A stretch of DNA of 64,000 bases. Source: Pseudomonas sp. Seg1. GTDB lineage: Bacteria > Pseudomonadota > Gammaproteobacteria > Pseudomonadales > Pseudomonadaceae. A program made the translations under genes and the position numbers. Positions 36,826 to 45,823 of the stretch are shown here, piece after piece. The DNA lies in the NCBI RefSeq assembly GCF_018326005.1, contig NZ_AP021903.1, positions 6,135,501 through 6,199,500 on the forward strand, written 5' to 3'. The notes beneath the pieces are model-generated. The model was not told the origin of the DNA. It worked only from the letters and a program-made list of their open reading frames with translations, and made no database searches. Position 1 is the first letter of the stretch. The number at the start of each line of letters is the position of its first letter.

Positions 36826-36845
36826 ATCCAGAGTAAATAACCCAC

Positions 36846-37919
36846 ATGTACATAAACCCTTACCTGTTTATATTGCCGCGCTCGCCGGGACAAATAGTAT
36901 GGAACTACAAAGATCATACCCAGCATGAACTTGACCTTGATTATTCAATTCGGCTCACGCAACTAATCAACAACCCTGACCTGTTCGACACGCACAGCAT
37001 AATAGACACACAACTATTAAGTGCGGGCATCCTAACCGTTTCAAAAATAGACAATCCACAATGGGGTTGGGATGAACTGTCGAAGATCTACCATATCGGT
37101 ACGCAAAACATTCCCTGCGAACACACCCCCCAGAATATTCACGAGTGGTCCAGGCAATATCTTTCTCACTGCAACGAAGTCCTGGCGACCCCGGCTCCCG
37201 TGAAAGAACGCCAGCAGCAGGAAGCCGGGCAGAGCATCGCGTTGCCCCTCCCGCATGAATTGCGCGACGACAGCCTGGTTCACGCCCTGCTCCAGCGTAA
37301 AACCTGCCGCACCTATACCGGCGCAGCGATGACACTCGATGACCTGGGCACCCTGCTTTATCTTTCGCTCGGTTACCTGCGCGAGCGCGACGGGGACCGT
37401 GACGAAAGCATCGCCGACGATCTCGGCGCACGCCGCAGCAGTCCTTCCGGTGGCGGTCTGAACGCCTGCGAAGGTTTTCTGCTGGTGCAGAACGTCGACG
37501 ATCTGGAGCCCGGGATCTACGCCTATCAGCCGACCGACCATTCCATCAGTCGGGTCAATTCATTGCCTCAATCCGCGTTGGGGGTTTTGCTCGCAGGCCA
37601 GCACTTCATCAACAATCTGCCGCTGGGCCTGTTCATCACCGCCCGATTCGATCGGCTCTGGTGGAAATACGAGCACTCACGGGCCTATCGCATGGCATTC
37701 GTGGAAGCCGGTCATCTGTCGCAAACCTTTCAACTGGTCGCCACAGCACTTGGCCTCAACACCTGGTTGACCGGTGCGTTTGCCGACAGGCAAGTCGAAG
37801 CACTGCTCAAGCTTGAGGGAAGCGCGGAGCAACCGCTGTTCTTTGTCGGCTGCGGCGAAAGCGACGGCCAGGCGATGTGCCAGGAAATGCACGGACTGTT
37901 GCGCGAGGTACAAGCATGA
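36846..37919 (+). CDS. SagB/ThcOx-type FMN-dependent dehydrogenase
   Basis: A 357-residue protein. Residues about 1-90 resemble the winged-helix N-domain of SagB-type oxidases (NPYLFILP, LLSAGILTV), which in RiPP systems helps bind peptide. Residues about 140-355 are a nitroreductase-fold FMN domain with RRSSPSGGGLNACEGFLLV (196-214), DLEPGIYAYQPTDHSISRV and KYEHSRAYRMAFVEAGHLSQTFQLVATALGL; Lys274-Tyr275 matches the KY motif needed for azoline oxidation. In known clusters this enzyme turns azolines into azoles after a YcaO cyclase; no YcaO is present here. Weak ribosome binding site; early codons AT-rich. Overlaps the next gene by 4 bp. Confidence 0.85.
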   Translation: MYINPYLFILPRSPGQIVWNYKDHTQHELDLDYSIRLTQLINNPDLFDTHSIIDTQLLSAGILTVSKIDNPQWGWDELSKIYHIGTQNIPCEHTPQNIHEWSRQYLSHCNEVLATPAPVKERQQQEAGQSIALPLPHELRDDSLVHALLQRKTCRTYTGAAMTLDDLGTLLYLSLGYLRERDGDRDESIADDLGARRSSPSGGGLNACEGFLLVQNVDDLEPGIYAYQPTDHSISRVNSLPQSALGVLLAGQHFINNLPLGLFITARFDRLWWKYEHSRAYRMAFVEAGHLSQTFQLVATALGLNTWLTGAFADRQVEALLKLEGSAEQPLFFVGCGESDGQAMCQEMHGLLREVQA

Positions 37920-38893
37920 CAGTCTTGATTCCGGATCCGGCCGAAGTGCCTGTGTCATGGGCGCTCAAATTTACTTTGGGGGACTGGGACAGCCGCGCCT
38001 CGGTACGCACCAGCACCCACAACTATCAATTGCCGGACGACGTGCAGCAACAACTCGAAAGCCGCTACTGGTTTCCCCCCGCCTTCCTGCCTTATCTCGC
38101 TCATCCAGCGATCCAGGCCGCAGGCCGCGAGGTGCTGCACCGCCTGACCGCCAACCATCTGGTGTACTTTCTCGACTACACCACCCTGCTCGAGCATCGC
38201 ATCGTCAATCGCGCGGTTGAAGTCATCGCCCATCGGGAACTGCCCATTTATGTGCCGCTGGCGATGAAGCACGCAGCGCTGCAGCTCTACACCGACGAGG
38301 GCTACCACGCGCTGTTCTCCAATCGTCTCGCCGAACAGATCGCCACGCTCTATAACGTTGGCGGGCGCCCGGCGATACCCAAGCGCATCACGCGCATGAA
38401 CGCACTGGTCGCCCGTACCCCGGAAAAGCAACGTTCACTGACATGGTTTCTGCTCGGTTTCGTTTCGGAAACCATCATTGCCCGGGAACTGCTGGACGTG
38501 TGCCGCGACAGTCTCGTGTCCAGTGTGAACGACATGCTGCGCGATCATCTGGCCGACGAAGCCCGCCACAGTCGCTATTTCGCTGAAGTGTTCCATTACC
38601 TTTGGCTGTCCATGAACATTCGCCAGCGCACATTTGTGAGCAAAACGCTGCTCGAGATCATCGGCATTTTCTTCGAGGCCGACGAACGCTGGCTGCAACA
38701 GAGCCTGCGTGGAGCGGGCATTGCCGAGAGCGATGTACGAAATATTGTCGGCAGCATGGCAACAGTGCAGGCCAGCCGTGCGCGTGCAAAATCAGGCTCC
38801 ATCGCTACGCTGGATGCACTGCGCAAGGCCGGTTTCTTCGCCACGCCCCATAACCAGACACTTTTTTCCAAGGCAGGACTGATCGATGGATAA
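37916..38893 (+). CDS. AurF-type diiron oxygenase
   Basis: A 325-residue helical protein of the AurF (p-aminobenzoate N-oxygenase) family. All seven expected iron ligands are present with near-identical spacing: Glu93, Glu128 and His131 (DEGYH), Glu185 (SETIIARE), His211, Glu215 and His218 (HLADEARH). Relatives oxidise amines to hydroxylamine, nitroso or nitro groups, and some oxidise C-H bonds. Starts at the ATG overlapping the SagB-type stop (ATGA). The substrate is unknown; the neighbouring peptide or a product from it is a candidate. Confidence 0.87.
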   Translation: MTVLIPDPAEVPVSWALKFTLGDWDSRASVRTSTHNYQLPDDVQQQLESRYWFPPAFLPYLAHPAIQAAGREVLHRLTANHLVYFLDYTTLLEHRIVNRAVEVIAHRELPIYVPLAMKHAALQLYTDEGYHALFSNRLAEQIATLYNVGGRPAIPKRITRMNALVARTPEKQRSLTWFLLGFVSETIIARELLDVCRDSLVSSVNDMLRDHLADEARHSRYFAEVFHYLWLSMNIRQRTFVSKTLLEIIGIFFEADERWLQQSLRGAGIAESDVRNIVGSMATVQASRARAKSGSIATLDALRKAGFFATPHNQTLFSKAGLIDG

Positions 38894-40118
38894 AGGAAAA
38901 TCCGTGGTAACCCCCCGTCAGCGTCGCGGGGCTGTCAGCCTGTTGCTGGCGATGGTGCTGCTCGGCGCGTTCCCACTGGATGTCCTGCTTCCATCGTTTC
39001 CGGCACTGGCCGCGCACTTCCAGACAACCCCGGCGGACATCGCACTGTCGATCAGCCTGTTCGCCGTGGGCATCGCCTTTGCCCAGGTACTGATCGGCCC
39101 ACTGTCCGATACGATCGGTCGCAAGGGCTTGTTGCTCGCTGGCATGAGCGTCTCGATGCTCGGTGCACTTGGCTGCGTGATGACCGACGATTACACGCTG
39201 TTCCTGATATTCCGTGTCGTACAGGCAATAGGGTGCGGTTGTTTCGTGCTGTCCCAGGCACTGGTGCAGGATCTGTTCGAAGGTGAAGAGCGTGATCGCC
39301 TGCGTATCCTGATGGTCACCGCCAGCGGGATCTTCATTTCGGTGTCGCCACTGGCCGGCACCTTTCTACAAGCCACCCTTGGCTGGCGCGGCAGCTTCTG
39401 GGTATTTACCGCACTCGCGGCGGTCGTGCTCATCAAGGCCTGGCTGTTGCTGGACAACAGTCAGCCGGCCAGCAGTGGCATACGCTTGGGTTTCATTCAG
39501 TCGTACCGACGGGTACTGGGAAATTTCCAATCCGTCGGTTACTGGTTGATATCGGCGTTCGCCTTCGCCTGCCACTTTTCGTTCATCGTGATTTCGCCGC
39601 TGATTTTCATGGATCAGCTACAACTCGCGCCCTATGACTTTTCGCTGATTCTGCTGATTTACGGGGCTGCCTATATCGTCGGCGGCATTGTCGCCAGCGT
39701 GCTAAATCGACGCATCACCCCAGGCCGACAAATCATTACCGGGCTGAGCCTGATCCTGCTGTCGGGCCTGGCCATGCTGTATCTGGCCGCCCATCATGCG
39801 CTGGCGCCGACCACGGTGCTGATCCCGATGCTGATCTGCACGGCCGGCACCACCATCACACGACCGGCCGCCACCTCTCGGGCCATGGCGCTGTTTCCCG
39901 ACAACGCCGGCACTTCGGCCTCGGCCGGTAGCACCATCATTTTTATCAGCGGCGGTTTGATCAGCGCACTGATCAGTCTGAGCCCGGCCAATCTGCAAGC
40001 CACGCTGGGTTACAGTTTTGTACTGCTCAGTTGCGTCGCGCTGGCACTCAACAGCGGGATCAGCCGGCGCTTGAGGAGCGTTCAGGCCAGTGCGCTGGTG
40101 CAACCTGGCAGCGAATGA
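38886..40118 (+). CDS. Bcr/CflA-type MFS exporter
   Basis: A 410-residue, 12-helix drug/H+ antiporter of the DHA1 Bcr/CflA group: LLGAFPLDVLLPSFPALAAHF in helix 1, IGPLSDTIGRKG in loop 2-3, and FRVVQAIGCGCFVLSQALVQD. These proteins export small molecules such as bicyclomycin, chloramphenicol and sulfonamides, and often sit in biosynthetic clusters as self-resistance. It overlaps the diiron oxygenase by 8 bp and is the last gene of the locus, so it likely exports the product. Confidence 0.9.
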   Translation: MDKGKSVVTPRQRRGAVSLLLAMVLLGAFPLDVLLPSFPALAAHFQTTPADIALSISLFAVGIAFAQVLIGPLSDTIGRKGLLLAGMSVSMLGALGCVMTDDYTLFLIFRVVQAIGCGCFVLSQALVQDLFEGEERDRLRILMVTASGIFISVSPLAGTFLQATLGWRGSFWVFTALAAVVLIKAWLLLDNSQPASSGIRLGFIQSYRRVLGNFQSVGYWLISAFAFACHFSFIVISPLIFMDQLQLAPYDFSLILLIYGAAYIVGGIVASVLNRRITPGRQIITGLSLILLSGLAMLYLAAHHALAPTTVLIPMLICTAGTTITRPAATSRAMALFPDNAGTSASAGSTIIFISGGLISALISLSPANLQATLGYSFVLLSCVALALNSGISRRLRSVQASALVQPGSE

Positions 40119-40375
40119 TCCTGCCGGTCGTCATGCCACAGGCACCGTCGGCACTGGAACAATGCTTTGCGCCATTCCCTCCAGACGCCAGCGGTGTAGA
40201 ATCGGCTGATTCATCGCCATTCATCCCCCGGCGGGTTTATGAGCTCAAGCTGAGACCAGCGGCGATCCCGCAACGTCATCGGCAACTTCACGGACACACG
40301 GCCATTTCTGAGTGTTCCAGACGTCAATAGAAGCTCACTCCCCTTTGATACCTGATTAGCCGCCCGGAGTGCTCC

Positions 40376-42217
40376 ATGCCAGATTACCGCTCGAAAACAT
40401 CCACCCACGGCCGCAACATGGCCGGCGCCCGCGCACTGTGGCGCGCCACCGGGATGAAAGATGACGACTTCAAAAAGCCGATCATCGCCATTGCCAACTC
40501 GTTCACCCAGTTCGTACCGGGCCATGTGCACCTGAAGGATCTGGGCCAGCTGGTCGCCCGCGAAATCGAACGCGCCGGTGGCGTCGCGAAAGAATTCAAC
40601 ACCATCGCCGTGGATGACGGTATCGCCATGGGCCACGACGGCATGCTCTATTCGCTGCCGAGCCGCGAGATCATCGCCGATTCCGTCGAGTACATGGTCA
40701 ACGCCCACTGCGCCGATGCCATCGTGTGCATTTCCAACTGCGACAAGATCACCCCGGGCATGCTGATGGCTGCCTTGCGCCTGAACATCCCGGTGATTTT
40801 CGTTTCCGGCGGCCCGATGGAAGCCGGCAAGACCAAACTCGCTTCCCACGGCCTCGACCTCGTCGACGCCATGGTGATCGCCGCCGACGAAAGCGCTTCT
40901 GACGAGAAAGTCGCTGAGTACGAGCGCAGCGCCTGCCCGACCTGCGGTTCGTGCTCCGGCATGTTCACCGCCAACTCGATGAACTGCCTGACGGAAGCGC
41001 TGGGTCTGGCATTGCCGGGCAACGGTTCGACCCTCGCCACCCACAGCGACCGCGAGCAGCTGTTCCTGCAGGCGGGCCGTACCATCGTCGAGCTGTGCAA
41101 GCGTTACTACGGCGAGAACGATGAATCGGTATTGCCGCGCAACATCGCCAACTTCAAGGCGTTCGAGAACGCGATGATGCTCGACATCGCCATGGGCGGT
41201 TCGACCAACACCATCCTGCACTTGCTGGCTGCCGCCCAGGAGGCGGAGATCGATTTCGACCTGCGCGATATCGACCGTCTTTCGCGCAGCGTTCCACAGC
41301 TGTGCAAAGTCGCGCCAAACATCCAGAAGTACCACATGGAAGACGTGCACCGCGCCGGCGGCATCTTCAGCATCCTCGGTTCGCTGGCCCGTGGCGGCCT
41401 GCTGCACATCGACCTGCCGACCGTGCACAGCCGCAGCATGGAAGAAGCCATCGCCAAGTGGGACATCACCCAGACCACTGACGAAGCGGTTCACCACTTC
41501 TTCAAGGCTGGTCCTGCCGGCATCCCGACCCAGACCGCGTTCAGCCAGTCGACCCGTTGGGAAACCCTGGATGATGACCGTGAAAACGGCTGCATCCGCA
41601 GCTTCGAACACGCTTACTCGCAAGAGGGTGGCCTGGCCGTGTTGTACGGCAACATCGCGCTGGACGGCTGCGTGGTGAAAACTGCCGGCGTCGATGAGTC
41701 GATCCATGTCTTCGAAGGCAACGCGAAAATCTTCGAAAGCCAGGACAGCGCCGTGCGCGGCATCCTCGCTGACGAAGTGAAGGCTGGCGACATCGTCATC
41801 ATTCGCTACGAAGGCCCGAAAGGCGGCCCGGGCATGCAGGAAATGCTCTACCCGACCTCGTACCTGAAATCCAAAGGCCTGGGCAAAGCCTGTGCGCTGC
41901 TCACCGATGGCCGTTTCTCCGGCGGCACTTCGGGCCTGTCCATCGGCCACGCTTCGCCAGAGGCTGCGGCCGGCGGCGCGATCGGTCTGGTGCAGGACGG
42001 CGATAAAGTGCTGATCGACATCCCGAACCGTTCGATCAACCTGTTGGTCAGCGACGAAGAACTGGCTGCACGCCGGGTCGAGCAGGACAAGAAAGGCTGG
42101 AAACCGGTTGAGGTTCGTCCTCGCAAAGTGACCACCGCCCTCAAGGCCTACGCCCTGCTGGCGACCAGCGCCGACAAGGGTGCTGTGCGTAACAAGGCAA
42201 TGCTCGACGGGCTGTAA
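40376..42217 (+). CDS. ilvD: Dihydroxy-acid dehydratase
   Basis: A 613-residue Fe-S enzyme that dehydrates 2,3-dihydroxy acids in valine, leucine and isoleucine synthesis. Cluster cysteine blocks: [22 protein letters not shown] and [25 protein letters not shown]-terminal [24 protein letters not shown] follows CCCGGAG. A strong terminator follows 20 bp after the stop. It marks the right border of the accessory locus. The 257 bp upstream hold no other gene; TAGAAT near 40198 could be a -10 element. Confidence 0.97.
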   Translation: MPDYRSKTSTHGRNMAGARALWRATGMKDDDFKKPIIAIANSFTQFVPGHVHLKDLGQLVAREIERAGGVAKEFNTIAVDDGIAMGHDGMLYSLPSREIIADSVEYMVNAHCADAIVCISNCDKITPGMLMAALRLNIPVIFVSGGPMEAGKTKLASHGLDLVDAMVIAADESASDEKVAEYERSACPTCGSCSGMFTANSMNCLTEALGLALPGNGSTLATHSDREQLFLQAGRTIVELCKRYYGENDESVLPRNIANFKAFENAMMLDIAMGGSTNTILHLLAAAQEAEIDFDLRDIDRLSRSVPQLCKVAPNIQKYHMEDVHRAGGIFSILGSLARGGLLHIDLPTVHSRSMEEAIAKWDITQTTDEAVHHFFKAGPAGIPTQTAFSQSTRWETLDDDRENGCIRSFEHAYSQEGGLAVLYGNIALDGCVVKTAGVDESIHVFEGNAKIFESQDSAVRGILADEVKAGDIVIIRYEGPKGGPGMQEMLYPTSYLKSKGLGKACALLTDGRFSGGTSGLSIGHASPEAAAGGAIGLVQDGDKVLIDIPNRSINLLVSDEELAARRVEQDKKGWKPVEVRPRKVTTALKAYALLATSADKGAVRNKAMLDGL

Positions 42218-42236
42218 GCGTCGAATCGCAGTAACG

Positions 42237-42268
42237 AAAATGCCCCGCCAACGTGCGGGGCATTTTTT
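42237..42268 (+). terminator. Intrinsic terminator after ilvD
   Basis: Stem TGCCCCGC/GCGGGGCA with a 6-base loop, flanked by AAAA and T6, 20 bp after the ilvD stop. Confidence 0.92.
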
Positions 42269-42303
42269 CGCCTGATCGAATCAATGGATGAACACGAGGG
42301 CCC

Positions 42304-42395
42304 CATCGCTGGCAAGCCAGCTCCCACAGGGATTTATGGTGTTCTCACCATTTGTGTTTCACCTTGGACACTGTGGGAGCTGGCTTGCCAGCGAT
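42304..42395. repeat. REPIN, common type
   Basis: ATCGCTGGCAAGCCAGCTCC at 42304 faces TGTGGGAGCTGGCTTGCCAG ending near 42395. Its loop, read on the minus strand, is nearly the same as the loops at 45131-45221 and 48584-48673. Confidence 0.87.
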
Positions 42396-42410
42396 TGGAG
42401 CGACTCGGTC

Positions 42411-43472
42411 TTACTGAATCTCTTCAGGCTTGACGATCACCCAGTTCTTGTCCGCCGTCACCGGCAACCCTTCCTTGGCCTGCGCCGCTGCGTGCTTGGC
42501 CATCATGCCGTTGAGCTGCGTCATGTATTTGTCCTTGCGGTTGACCCACAGGTGAATGCCGCCCTTGGCCACGTCAACATCGTGGAACAGCATGTAACCA
42601 TCGCTGGTCGGGGTATCGCCACCCACCAGGACCGGTTTTTTCCATTCGTCGATGTAGGTAAGGATCGCCGCATGCTTGCCGGCCATCCATGTTGCCGGGG
42701 TCCACAGGTACGGGGTCAGCTCAAGGCCGAGGTTGGCCTTCTCGTCATACTTGCCGGCGGTGATCTGTTTACGCGCAGTGGTCAGTTCGTTGGTTTCGCG
42801 GTTTTTCAGCAACGTGGTCACGCCGATGACGTTCTGCGGTTTGACGTTGTAGCCATACTTCGGATCGGCCGCGACCATGCGCACCAGTTCTTCCGAGGCC
42901 GCAGTCATCACGTAGACCTCGATGCCGTTCTCCATCAGCTTGTTGTACAGCTCAACCTGGCCGGTGAAGATTTTCGGTGGTTGAACGTCGAGGTTCTTCA
43001 CCACATCGCCTTCGTAATAAGTCGCCGGCACCGGTTTGCCCGAGGCCATCAACTCATCGACGTAGCCCTTAAGCTCCTTGAGGGTGAAGCCGGAGAACAC
43101 CTGCGCCACCCACGGGTAGCAGACCATGTCGTCGACTTCGCAGAGGCGATAGTAGTAACTGAACAGGCTTTCCTTGTGGTCGGCGGTGTCCTTGAACGGC
43201 ATCAGCTTCAGGGAGGGATCGAGCTTGTCGCGGGTGATCAGGCCCTTGTTTTCCATGAATGGCAGCAAGGACTCTTCGAGGTCGTAGCGGTAACTGGTGT
43301 TGTCCATGTCGAACACCGCGTAGTTACCCTTGTTGGCGTTGGCGGCGATCATCGCGTCCAGTGCCTTGGCCTGATCCGCCGGCCAGTGTTTGAGGTCGGT
43401 GGCGAAAGCCTGACCGGCCAGGCCCAAACCTACAGTCAGTGCGACAGCCAGAAATTTCGGTGCGAACTTCAT
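42411..43472 (-). CDS. pchP: Exported HAD phosphatase, phosphorylcholine phosphatase-like
   Basis: A 353-residue periplasmic phosphatase (signal MKFAPKFLAVALTVGLGLAGQAFA). HAD motif I is FDMDNTSYRYD, motif II VYVMTAASEEL, motif III/IV around KPVLVGGDTPTSDGYML. The DMDNT motif and overall sequence resemble PchP of P. aeruginosa, which hydrolyses phosphorylcholine during choline use. Substrate assignment is by resemblance from memory. Divergent from the cystine transporter gene. Confidence 0.78.
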   Translation of the reverse strand: MKFAPKFLAVALTVGLGLAGQAFATDLKHWPADQAKALDAMIAANANKGNYAVFDMDNTSYRYDLEESLLPFMENKGLITRDKLDPSLKLMPFKDTADHKESLFSYYYRLCEVDDMVCYPWVAQVFSGFTLKELKGYVDELMASGKPVPATYYEGDVVKNLDVQPPKIFTGQVELYNKLMENGIEVYVMTAASEELVRMVAADPKYGYNVKPQNVIGVTTLLKNRETNELTTARKQITAGKYDEKANLGLELTPYLWTPATWMAGKHAAILTYIDEWKKPVLVGGDTPTSDGYMLFHDVDVAKGGIHLWVNRKDKYMTQLNGMMAKHAAAQAKEGLPVTADKNWVIVKPEEIQ

Positions 43473-43713
43473 CGATGCTTTCTCCCTGAGCTAAAGACAT
43501 CGACGCTAACAAATATGTGTGACAGTCCTCGTCTGTCAGCGACCGCTCACGTCCCCATTGCGCCAAATGCATTGCCGAGAGCGACATGCACTTATTCCAA
43601 AAACGACGGAAGACCTTCAATTTCGGTATTAAATCATTGCAAATCAAACTGTTAGGCTTGCCGGTTCGCAGCAGCCCCGGAAGGCTGTTGGCACAGTCTT
43701 ACCTGGAGATCTC

Positions 43714-45105
43714 ATGAATCTACCGTTGATTCTCAACCTGCTGGTGTTCCTCGCCCTGCTCTTCGGTCTGGCACAAACTCGCCACACCGCTTGGAGCCTG
43801 GCGAAAAAAGTCCTGCTCGCGCTGGGATTGGGTGTTGCGTTCGGTGTTGCGCTGCACACGATCTACGGTGCCGGCAACCCGGTGCTGAAAGCCTCGATCG
43901 GCTGGTTCGATCTGGTTGGCAACGGCTACGTGCAGTTGCTGCAAATGATCGTCATCCCGCTAGTGTTCGCCTCGATCCTCAGCGCCGTGGCGCGCCTGCA
44001 CAACGCTTCGTCGTTGGGCAAGATCAGCTTCCTGACCATCGGCACGCTGCTGTTCACCACGGCGATTGCGGCGCTGATCGGTATCGGCCTGACCAATCTG
44101 TTCGGCCTCACCGCTGAAGGTCTGGTCGCCGGCACCCAGGAAATGGCCCGTCTGCAAACCATTCAGACCGACTACGCCGGCAAGGTTGCCGACCTGAATG
44201 TGCCGCAATTGCTGCTGTCGTTTATCCCGCAGAATCCGTTCGCCGACCTGGCGCGGGCCAAGCCGACCTCGATCATCAGCGTGGTGATTTTCGCCGCGTT
44301 CCTCGGGGTTGCCGCGCTGCAACTGCTCAAGGACGACGTCGAGAAAGGTCAGAAAGTGATCAACGCCATCGACACCCTGCAAGCCTGGGTGATGCGTCTG
44401 GTGCGTCTGGTGATGAAACTGACCCCGTACGGCGTGCTGGCGCTGATGACCAAAGTGGTCGCCGGTTCCAACCTGCAAGACATCATCAAGCTCGGCAGTT
44501 TCGTGGTGGTGTCGTACCTCGGCCTCGGTCTGATGTTTGTCGTCCACGGTTTGCTGGTGTCGGCGGCCGGGATCAACCCGCTGCGTTTCTTCCGCAAGAT
44601 CTGGCCGGTGCTGACGTTCGCGTTCACCAGCCGCTCCAGCGCCGCCAGCATTCCGCTGAGCATTGAAGCGCAGACCCGTCGTCTGGGCATTCCACAATCG
44701 GTGGCGAGTTTTGCCGCTTCGTTCGGTGCGACCATCGGCCAGAACGGCTGCGCAGGCCTGTACCCGGCGATGCTGGCGGTGATGGTTGCGCCAACCGTTG
44801 GCATCAACCCGCTGGATCCGCTGTGGATCGCGACGCTGGTGGCGATTGTGACCCTGAGTTCGGCCGGTGTGGCCGGCGTGGGTGGCGGTGCGACGTTCGC
44901 CGCGCTGATCGTGCTGCCGGCGATGGGCTTGCCGGTGTCACTGGTGGCGTTGCTGATTTCGGTTGAGCCGCTGATTGATATGGGTCGTACGGCGTTGAAC
45001 GTGAGTGGTTCGATCACGGCGGGTGCGATTACCAGTCAGGTGATGCAGCAGACCGATAAAGAGTTGCTGGATGCCGATGAGCATGCGGAGCTTGCTCAGG
45101 CTTAA
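43714..45105 (+). CDS. tcyP: Dicarboxylate/amino acid:cation symporter, TcyP-like cystine transporter
   Basis: A 463-residue secondary transporter of the DAACS family. Signature segments: [41 protein letters not shown] (hairpin loop HP1) and [26 protein letters not shown]; sequence is closest from memory to TcyP/YdjN L-cystine uptake proteins rather than to the C4-dicarboxylate carrier DctA. ATG follows CTGGAG. Monocistronic. Confidence 0.85.
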   Translation: MNLPLILNLLVFLALLFGLAQTRHTAWSLAKKVLLALGLGVAFGVALHTIYGAGNPVLKASIGWFDLVGNGYVQLLQMIVIPLVFASILSAVARLHNASSLGKISFLTIGTLLFTTAIAALIGIGLTNLFGLTAEGLVAGTQEMARLQTIQTDYAGKVADLNVPQLLLSFIPQNPFADLARAKPTSIISVVIFAAFLGVAALQLLKDDVEKGQKVINAIDTLQAWVMRLVRLVMKLTPYGVLALMTKVVAGSNLQDIIKLGSFVVVSYLGLGLMFVVHGLLVSAAGINPLRFFRKIWPVLTFAFTSRSSAASIPLSIEAQTRRLGIPQSVASFAASFGATIGQNGCAGLYPAMLAVMVAPTVGINPLDPLWIATLVAIVTLSSAGVAGVGGGATFAALIVLPAMGLPVSLVALLISVEPLIDMGRTALNVSGSITAGAITSQVMQQTDKELLDADEHAELAQA

Positions 45106-45130
45106 GGTCTTCTTTGCCTGATCTGGCCCT

Positions 45131-45221
45131 ATCGCTGGCAAGCCAGCTCCCACAGTGTCCGAGGTGAAACACATATTGTGTGAACACCATCAATCCCTGT
45201 GGGAGCTGGCTTGCCAGCGAT
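45131..45221. repeat. REPIN, common type
   Basis: ATCGCTGGCAAGCCAGCTCC at 45131 faces TGTGGGAGCTGGCTTGCCAG ending near 45221, with loop CAGTGTCCGAGGTGAAACAC then ATATTGTGTGAACACCATC. Between the convergent tcyP and folA genes. Confidence 0.87.
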
Positions 45222-45225
45222 GCTT

Positions 45226-45738
45226 TTAAGCCTTTTCCCAGACTTCGAAGTTGTACGCCGGCTTATCGCCTTCCGCCGGATTCGGCACGTTCGACACCAG
45301 TTTCCACTGGTTCAAATCAAACTCCGGAAACCATGCATCGCCCTCCGGGCTCAGCGCCACACGGGTCAGATACAAGCGATCCGCATCGGCCAGCCCTTGC
45401 GCATACAACTGCGCCCCGCCAATCAGCATCAGCTCATTGACGCCCTGCTCTTTCGCCCATTCTTCGGCGCGCACCACTGCAGCCTCCAGCGACGGATAAA
45501 CCTCCGCACCTTCGAGCACCAGGTCTTGCTGACGGCTGACCACGATGTTCAAGCGTCCCGGCAGCGGACGACCGAGGGAATCCCAGGTCTTGCGACCCAT
45601 GATGATCGGCTTGCCCAAGGTCGTCGCCTTGAAGTATTTGAAGTCCCCCGGCAGGTGCCAGGGCATGCTGTTGTCGACGCCGATCACACGGTTTTCACCG
45701 AGGGCTGCGATCAGGCTGAGGGGGAGTGATTTAGTCAT
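45226..45738 (-). CDS. folA: Dihydrofolate reductase
   Basis: A 170-residue enzyme that reduces dihydrofolate with NADPH. Motifs: SLIAALGENRVIGVDNSMPWHLPGDFKYFKATTLGKPIIMGRKTWDSLGRPLPGR and LMLIGGAQLYAQGL. The start MTKSLPLSLIAALG gives the normal length; a longer in-frame extension upstream is not supported. It supports thymidylate synthesis by thyA further on in the window, but the two are not adjacent. Confidence 0.96.
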   Translation of the reverse strand: MTKSLPLSLIAALGENRVIGVDNSMPWHLPGDFKYFKATTLGKPIIMGRKTWDSLGRPLPGRLNIVVSRQQDLVLEGAEVYPSLEAAVVRAEEWAKEQGVNELMLIGGAQLYAQGLADADRLYLTRVALSPEGDAWFPEFDLNQWKLVSNVPNPAEGDKPAYNFEVWEKA

Positions 45739-45823
45739 GCCGGCGAGGATACCAGAGCCTCGCTTGACCCGATAAGCGCCACAGCGGTTATGCTCACGGC
45801 TCAATTGAGCGACGGGATGCCGC

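Noticed and set aside
40211..41950. Open frame of 579 codons antisense to ilvD
   Set aside because: ilvD is intact and conserved; the antisense product has shadow-type composition and no known domain.
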